Below are positions 5,495 through 10,579 of a stretch of 10,579 nt of DNA, one piece after another (within the stretch, counting starts at the first letter, position 1; every line of letters starts with the position of its first letter). Origin of the DNA: Pseudomonadota bacterium. Lineage in GTDB: Bacteria > Pseudomonadota > Gammaproteobacteria > Xanthomonadales > Xanthomonadaceae. The stretch lies in NCBI GenBank assembly GCA_023425225.1, contig JAFADB010000212.1, forward strand, positions 1 to 10,579, given 5' to 3'. The notes below the pieces were generated by a model. That model ran no database searches. It was given only the letters and a program-made list of their open reading frames with translations, and was not told the origin of the DNA. The position numbers and the translations under genes are program-made.

Positions 5495-5506
5495 CCGCGA
5501 TCGCGG
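5495..5506. other. 12-base perfect palindrome between gdhB and nadK
   Basis: CCGCGATCGCGG is a perfect palindrome in the 87-base gap. In RNA only a four-base-pair stem with a GATC loop would form. Short GC palindromes are frequent in 70% GC DNA, so it is recorded mainly because of the other dyads around it. Confidence 0.3.
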
Positions 5507-5510
5507 CACC

Positions 5511-5541
5511 CGCGGCAGCGGATGCCGCGTCACCGTGACGC
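5511..5541. promoter_or_regulatory. Two overlapping dyads just after the glutamate dehydrogenase stop
   Basis: CGCGGCA (5511-5517) pairs with TGCCGCG (5523-5529) across a five-base loop. GCGTCAC (5527-5533) and GTGACGC (5535-5541) form a 15-base palindrome with a one-base centre, abutting the stop codon at 5542-5544. The dyads share three bases, so the two RNA stems cannot both form fully. Neither is followed by a T run on the minus strand. They may protect the 3' end of the long dehydrogenase message, or the second may be a protein-binding site. Confidence 0.38.
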
Positions 5542-8500
5542 TCAGGCGCCGTGCGCGGCCAGTTGTCCCAGACGCTGCACCGCGACCGACACGGTCGGGT
5601 AATCGAGCGTCTTCTGCGCCGCCAGGTCCTGCAGCATCGCCAGGGTGAAGCGCAGGCTGGTGTCCTCGCGGCCCATCCACTGCGCCACCTTTTCCTCGGC
5701 GGTGGCACCCGGCATCGACAGCACCTGTCCGGTCAGGGTGCGCTGGTGCGCGGACAGTTCGTCGCGCAGCACGCCGCGGGCGATGGCATGCCAGCGGCCC
5801 TCCACCTGCAACGCATCGATCTGCTCGAACAGCCACGGCAGCTGCAGCGCATCACCCAGGCGGAAGTGCACCTTGGACACCTCTACCGGCTTGAGCTTGC
5901 GCGTGCGCGCCAGCTCGATGATGTCGAACGCCGGACCGAGGTAGCGCAGTTCGGCCAGCTGCTGCGCCAGCGAGGGCGACAGCCCCTTGTCCTTCCACTC
6001 CTGCACCCGGGCCTCGTAGGCCGGCCGCTGCGCGTCGGACAGCACCCCGGACGCGGTGCGGATCTCGTTGAACGGGGCGTGGTAGCGCTCCACCGCGGTG
6101 GTGATGCCCGGCATCGCGCCCGGACGGAACAGCAGCCAGCGCACGAACGAGCGCTGCAGCTTCCAGATCACCTCCAGCGCGTCGATCTGCACGCTCTCGG
6201 GCACCTGGCCGTCGAGCGCGTCGATCTGCGCCCACAGCGCCCGCGCGTCCAGCGTCTCGCGGCTGATGGTGTAGGCCTTGGCGACCTCGCCGATGCTGCG
6301 CCCGGTGTCCTCCTGCATGCGCATCAGGAAGGTCGAGCCCATGCGGTTGATGGTGGCGTTGGTCACCGCGGTGGCGATGATCTCGCGCTTCAGACGGTGC
6401 CGCTCCATCGCCGCGGCGTACTTCTTCTGCAGCGGGTGCGGGAAGTAGCGCAGCAGCTCCTTGGACAGGTACGGGTCCTCGGGCACGTCCGATTCAAGCA
6501 GCTGCTGGAAGGCCACCAGCTTGGAGTAGGACAGCAGCACCGCCAGCTCCGGCCGGGTCAGACCCAGCCCGCGTGCCTTGCGCGCGGAGATCTCGGCATC
6601 GGACGGCAGGTACTCGATCTGCCGGTCCAGCAGGCCCTGCTTCTCCAGGGTGCGGATGAAATGCTGCTTGGAGCCCAGGCGCCTGACGCTCATGCGCTCC
6701 ATCAGGCTGATGGCCTGGTTCTGCCGGTAGTTGTCCCACAACACCAGGTCGGCGACCTCGTCGGTCATCGATGCCAGCAGCTTGTTGCGCGCCTCGTAGC
6801 CCAGCTTGCCCGACTGCACCACGTCGTTGAGCAGGATCTTGATGTTGACCTCGTGGTCGGAGGTGTCCACGCCGGCCGAGTTGTCGATGAAGTCGGTGTT
6901 GAGCAGCACGCCGTTCAGCGCGGCCTCGATGCGGCCGAGCTGGGTCAGGCCCAGATTGCCGCCCTCGCCCACCACCTTGCAGCGCAGCTCGTCGCCGTTG
7001 ACGCGCAGCGCGTTGTTGGCGCGGTCGCCGACGTCGGCCTGGCTTTCGCTGGAGGCCTTGACGTAGGTGCCGATGCCGCCGTTCCAGAACAGGTCCACCG
7101 GCGCGCGCAGGATGGCGCTCATCAGCTCGTTGGGCGAAAGCTGCTTGACCTCCTCGCCCAGCCCCAGCGCCGCACGTACCGGCGCGCTGATCTCGATGGA
7201 CTTGAGCGTACGCGGATACACGCCGCCGCCCTTGCTGATCAGTTTGGCGTCGTAGTCCGCCCAGCTCGAACGCGGCAGCTTGAACAGGCGCTCGCGCTCG
7301 GCGAACGATGCGGCCGCATCCGGATCCGGGTCGAGGAAGATGTGGCGGTGGTCGAACGCGGCCAGCAGGCGCGTGTGCCGGGACAGCAGCATGCCGTTGC
7401 CGAACACGTCGCCGGACATGTCGCCGATGCCGATGCAGGTGAAGTCCTGGTTCTGGCAGTCGCGGCCGAGCGCGCGGAAGTGGCGCTTGACCGACTCCCA
7501 GGCACCGCGTGCGGTGATGCCCATGCCCTTGTGGTCGTAGCCGACCGAGCCGCCGGAAGCGAACGCATCGCCCAGCCAGAAGCCGTGGTCCAGCGCCAGC
7601 CCGTTGGCGATGTCGGAGAAGGTGGCCGTGCCCTTGTCGGCGGCCACCACCAGGTACGGATCGTCCTGGTCATGGCGCACCACATCCTGCGGCGGCACGA
7701 TCCTGCCGCCGACGATGTTGTCGGTGATGTCCAGCAGGCCCTGGATGAACAGCTTGTAGCAGGCGATGCCCTCGGCCAGCACGGCATCACGGTCGCCGCC
7801 GGCGGGCGGGCGCTTGACGAAGAAGCCGCCCTTGGCGCCGACCGGCACGATCACCGTGTTCTTGACCATCTGCGCCTTGACCAGGCCCAGCACCTCGGTA
7901 CGGAAGTCCTCGCGCCGGTCCGACCAGCGCAGGCCGCCGCGCGCCACCGCGCCGAAACGCAGGTGCACGCCCTCCACGCGCGGCCCGTAGACGAAGATCT
8001 CGCGGTACGGACGCGGCTTGGGCAGATCCGGCACCCTGGCCGAATCGAACTTGAAGGCGATGCAGTGGCCGGGCAGCCCGTCCTTGCCGGTCTGGTAGTA
8101 GCTGGTGCGCAGGGTCGCGTCGATGGCGCCCATGAAGCTGCGCAGGATGCGGTCCTCGTCCAGGCTGGAAACGCGGTCGAGCAGCTTGACCAGCGCGCCG
8201 CGGGTGGCGTCCATCTGGGCCTGGCGATCGGCACCGCGCGCGGCGATCACCGGTTCCAGCGCCTTCAGCGTGGCCTCGTCGCCGGCGGCCAGGGTGCCCA
8301 GCTGCAGGCGCAGGCGCTGCTGGCCATCGGCCACCTGCTTGCGCGATTCGCTGCCGGTGGCCGGGTCGAAGCGGGCCTCGAACAGTTCCACCAGCAGGCG
8401 CGCCAGCAGCGGATAGCGCACGAAGGTCGCCTCCACGTAGGCCTGCGAGAACGGCACCCCGGTCTGCAGCAGGTACTTGCAGTAGCCGCGCAGGACGGCC

Positions 8501-10521
8501 ACCTGGCGCCAGTGCAGCGCCGCGGCCAGCACCAGCCGGTTGAAGCCGTCGTTCTCGGCATCGCCATGCCACACGCGGGCGAAGGCCTCGCCGAAGGCGG
8601 CATCGACGCTGGCGGCATCGATCGCGCCGGCCGCCGATTCGACCTCGAAGTCCTGGATGTACACCGGACCCTGCGCGGCCTGCAGCCGGTACGGGCGCTC
8701 GGCGATCACCCGCAGCCCCATGTTCTCCATCATCGGCATCGCGTCGGACAGCGGGATGTCGTCCAGCTGCCGGTACAGCTTCAGCCGCAATCCGTCGACG
8801 CCGTCGCGCTGGACCGCCTGCAGGCTCAGGCGCAGGTCGTCCGGACCGGTCAACGCGGCCAGGTTCTCCACGTCGTTGGCGGCCGCCTCGATCGAGGCAT
8901 CCTCGATGTAGCCGGCCGGCAGCGCACGGCCGAAGCCGGACGCCATGCGCAGGCCGTCGCGCTCGCCGTGGCGGGCCACCAGCGCCTCGCGCAGGTCGTC
9001 CTGCCAGTTGCGCAGCAGGTGCGCCAGGCGCGACTCGAGCTCGGTGGTGTCGAATTCCAGCACCTCGCCGGCCTTGGGGCGGACGATCAGGTGCAGCTGC
9101 GCCAGCGGCGATTCGCCCAGCACCACGCTGGAGTCGATGTATTCGCCATGCAGCGCCTCCTTCAGCAGCGACTCGATGCGCAGGCGCACGTCGGTGTTGA
9201 AGCGGTCGCGCGGGATGTAGGCCAGCGCGGAGATGAAGCGGCTGTACTTGTCGCGGCGCAGGAACAGGCGGCTGCGCACGCGCTCCTGCAGGCCCAGCAC
9301 GCCCATCGCGGTGCGGTACAGCTCCTCCTCGTTGGACTGGAACAGCTCCTCGCGCGGCAGCGTCTCCAGGATGTGTCGCAGGGTCTTGCCGCTGTGGCTG
9401 GCCGGCGCCAGCCCGGACTTGCTCATCACGTAGTCGTAGCGCTGGCGCACCAGCGGGATCTCCCACGGCCGGCGGTTGTAGGCGCTGGAGGTGAACATGC
9501 CCAGGAAGCGCTGCTCGCCGACGATGCGTCCCTTGGCGTCGAATTCCAGCACGCCGATGTAGTCCATGTAGCCGCTGCGGTGCACGTGCGAGCGGGCATT
9601 GGTCTTGGTGAGGATCAGCGCATCGCTCAGGCCGGCGCCCTGGCTCAGCCCCTGCGCGGCCAGCGTGTCCACCGGACGCCGCGCCGAGGGCCGGTCCAGG
9701 TTGCGCATCAGCCCCAGGCCGCTCTTCTCGACCGGCGCCAGCACCTCCACCCGGCCGTCCTTCTCCACCCGGTACTCGCGATAGCCGAACAGGGCGAAAT
9801 GGTCGGCCGCGGCCCAGCGCAGGAACTCCTGCGCCTCACGGCGCGAGGCATCGTCCACCGGCATGCGGCGGGTGGCCAGGTCCTCGGCCAGCGCCAGCAT
9901 CTTCTCGCGCATCGCGCTCCAGTCCTTGACGATGACGCGCACGTCCTCCAGCACCTTGCGCACCGAGGTCTCGATCCGCGCGATCTCCTCGGCGGGCTGG
10001 CGGTCGATCTCCAGCAACATCAGCGACTCGGACTTGCCCTCGTCGATGGCGGTCAGCTTGCCGGCCTTGTCGCGGGCGATGCGCAGCACCGGATGGCCGA
10101 GCACCTGCACGCCGATCCCCAGGCCCGACAGCACCATGCTGACCGAATCCACCAGGAACGGCATGTCGTCGTTGACGATCTGCAGCACGGTGTGCGGCGA
10201 TTCCCAGCCATTGGCCCTGGCGGTCGGATTGAATACGCGCACCTTGGCCGTGCCGGGCTTGCGGGTGCGCACGAACTCGAGCATGTCCGCCGCCATCGCC
10301 GCCCATTCACCCGGGGGATGGTGCGGGAACTCGTCCTCCTCCATGCGCCGGTAGAACTCGGCGGCGAAGGCCAGTGCCTGCGGCTGCTGCGAGGCCGGAT
10401 AGCGCTTGCGCAATGCGGCGCAGATGGACTCGAGGGAGGAACTTGCAGGGAGGGGATCGTTCTTGGAAGAGACTTTCTTGACTGCAGCCTTGGCCGGCTT
10501 CGCGACTTTGGTGGATTTCAT
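5542..10521 (-). CDS. gdhB: Large NAD-dependent glutamate dehydrogenase (about 180 kDa class)
   Basis: This 1659-residue protein belongs to the large bacterial NAD-glutamate dehydrogenase class, which oxidises glutamate to 2-oxoglutarate and ammonia with NAD in the cytoplasm, mainly for amino-acid catabolism. The N-terminal half carries ACT-like regulatory regions, including VLQIVNDDMPFLVDSV (about 108-123). The catalytic part has FGAVARGGLRWSDRREDFRT (about 856-875) and PVGAKGGFF with the predicted catalytic lysine K897. The NAD-binding loop GIGDMSGDVFGNGML is at about 1029-1043, with GGNLGLTQLGRIE and DFIDNSAGVDTSDHEVNIK further on. All look intact. The frame extends to a GTG at 10572, but I chose ATG at 10519-10521: the protein then begins with a lysine-rich MKSTKVAKPAKAAVKK leader, and a likely -10 box lies within the extension. 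Its ribosome-binding site is weak. No frameshift or stop interrupts it. Confidence 0.95.
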   Translation of the reverse strand: MKSTKVAKPAKAAVKKVSSKNDPLPASSSLESICAALRKRYPASQQPQALAFAAEFYRRMEEDEFPHHPPGEWAAMAADMLEFVRTRKPGTAKVRVFNPTARANGWESPHTVLQIVNDDMPFLVDSVSMVLSGLGIGVQVLGHPVLRIARDKAGKLTAIDEGKSESLMLLEIDRQPAEEIARIETSVRKVLEDVRVIVKDWSAMREKMLALAEDLATRRMPVDDASRREAQEFLRWAAADHFALFGYREYRVEKDGRVEVLAPVEKSGLGLMRNLDRPSARRPVDTLAAQGLSQGAGLSDALILTKTNARSHVHRSGYMDYIGVLEFDAKGRIVGEQRFLGMFTSSAYNRRPWEIPLVRQRYDYVMSKSGLAPASHSGKTLRHILETLPREELFQSNEEELYRTAMGVLGLQERVRSRLFLRRDKYSRFISALAYIPRDRFNTDVRLRIESLLKEALHGEYIDSSVVLGESPLAQLHLIVRPKAGEVLEFDTTELESRLAHLLRNWQDDLREALVARHGERDGLRMASGFGRALPAGYIEDASIEAAANDVENLAALTGPDDLRLSLQAVQRDGVDGLRLKLYRQLDDIPLSDAMPMMENMGLRVIAERPYRLQAAQGPVYIQDFEVESAAGAIDAASVDAAFGEAFARVWHGDAENDGFNRLVLAAALHWRQVAVLRGYCKYLLQTGVPFSQAYVEATFVRYPLLARLLVELFEARFDPATGSESRKQVADGQQRLRLQLGTLAAGDEATLKALEPVIAARGADRQAQMDATRGALVKLLDRVSSLDEDRILRSFMGAIDATLRTSYYQTGKDGLPGHCIAFKFDSARVPDLPKPRPYREIFVYGPRVEGVHLRFGAVARGGLRWSDRREDFRTEVLGLVKAQMVKNTVIVPVGAKGGFFVKRPPAGGDRDAVLAEGIACYKLFIQGLLDITDNIVGGRIVPPQDVVRHDQDDPYLVVAADKGTATFSDIANGLALDHGFWLGDAFASGGSVGYDHKGMGITARGAWESVKRHFRALGRDCQNQDFTCIGIGDMSGDVFGNGMLLSRHTRLLAAFDHRHIFLDPDPDAAASFAERERLFKLPRSSWADYDAKLISKGGGVYPRTLKSIEISAPVRAALGLGEEVKQLSPNELMSAILRAPVDLFWNGGIGTYVKASSESQADVGDRANNALRVNGDELRCKVVGEGGNLGLTQLGRIEAALNGVLLNTDFIDNSAGVDTSDHEVNIKILLNDVVQSGKLGYEARNKLLASMTDEVADLVLWDNYRQNQAISLMERMSVRRLGSKQHFIRTLEKQGLLDRQIEYLPSDAEISARKARGLGLTRPELAVLLSYSKLVAFQQLLESDVPEDPYLSKELLRYFPHPLQKKYAAAMERHRLKREIIATAVTNATINRMGSTFLMRMQEDTGRSIGEVAKAYTISRETLDARALWAQIDALDGQVPESVQIDALEVIWKLQRSFVRWLLFRPGAMPGITTAVERYHAPFNEIRTASGVLSDAQRPAYEARVQEWKDKGLSPSLAQQLAELRYLGPAFDIIELARTRKLKPVEVSKVHFRLGDALQLPWLFEQIDALQVEGRWHAIARGVLRDELSAHQRTLTGQVLSMPGATAEEKVAQWMGREDTSLRFTLAMLQDLAAQKTLDYPTVSVAVQRLGQLAAHGA

Positions 10522-10557
10522 GACAAGAGCGTCGAGGTGCTCGATTGGAAAAACGCA

Positions 10558-10563
10558 ATTGTA
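10558..10563 (-). promoter_or_regulatory. Possible -10 box of the glutamate dehydrogenase promoter
   Basis: On the minus strand TACAAT differs from the TATAAT consensus at one base and lies 36 bases before the ATG at 10521. Transcription would begin near 10550-10553, giving a leader of about 30 bases. The -35 element would fall just beyond the right end of the window, so the promoter is only half visible. If real, the in-frame GTG at 10572 would be upstream of the transcript. Confidence 0.4.
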
Positions 10564-10579
10564 GCCGTCCACGCCATGC

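Noticed and set aside
3667..5538. 623-codon plus-strand open frame opposite nadK and the 5'-nucleotidase
   Set aside because: Rich in Arg, Ala, Gly, Gln and His with no recognisable motif. It is the antisense shadow expected in 70% GC DNA of two well-supported minus-strand genes.
7787..9466. 559-codon minus-strand open frame in another frame within the glutamate dehydrogenase gene
   Set aside because: Extreme Arg/Gly/Ala/Pro composition and complete overlap with an intact, motif-bearing gene; a frame-shifted shadow.
10519..10572. 17-residue N-terminal extension of the glutamate dehydrogenase from GTG at 10572
   Set aside because: A likely -10 box lies inside it, and the protein from ATG at 10521 has a typical lysine-rich N-terminus for the family.

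Overview
The window is about 70% GC chromosomal DNA with tightly packed genes. The protein set points to a gammaproteobacterium of the Xanthomonadaceae/Lysobacteraceae (Lysobacter, Luteimonas, Pseudoxanthomonas or a relative): a very large NAD-dependent glutamate dehydrogenase, a short 256-residue NAD kinase, a Xanthomonas-type flavin-binding general stress protein and an ExoD-family protein. This placement comes from remembered protein similarity and base composition; no search was run.

Layout. Two genes read rightward at the left edge: the last 55 codons of a CorC/HlyC-type protein (1-168), then an ExoD-family membrane protein (152-805) whose start lies inside the preceding gene. Everything else reads leftward. 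From right to left the leftward genes are the 1659-residue NAD-glutamate dehydrogenase (5542-10521), nadK (4684-5454), a cytosolic 5'-nucleotidase of the HAD type (3637-4599), a spermidine-synthase-fold protein joined to it by an ATGA overlap (2864-3640), a YhbW-like flavin-dependent monooxygenase (1406-2398) and a pyridoxamine-oxidase-like general stress protein (833-1336). The stress protein converges on the ExoD gene with a 27-base gap.

The four right-hand genes have a possible common theme of nicotinamide and adenine nucleotide metabolism: an enzyme reducing NAD while oxidising glutamate, the kinase that makes NADP, and a nucleoside monophosphatase. The two left-hand leftward genes are both flavin-fold proteins. 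Co-transcription of either group is an inference from spacing.

The most interesting non-coding features are: (i) a perfect 10-bp GC-rich hairpin directly before nadK that contains its Shine-Dalgarno sequence, with further dyads between it and the dehydrogenase stop; (ii) a TGTGAT/ATCACA inverted repeat directly before the general stress gene; (iii) a head-to-head pair of 28-base palindromic repeats in the only large intergenic gap (2399-2863); and (iv) a spermidine-synthase-like protein lacking residues expected of a true aminopropyltransferase. I saw no tRNA, rRNA, CRISPR array, insertion sequence, phage gene or defence system. This is mostly ordinary core-genome sequence with a few regulatory features worth checking, and I do not claim a new system.
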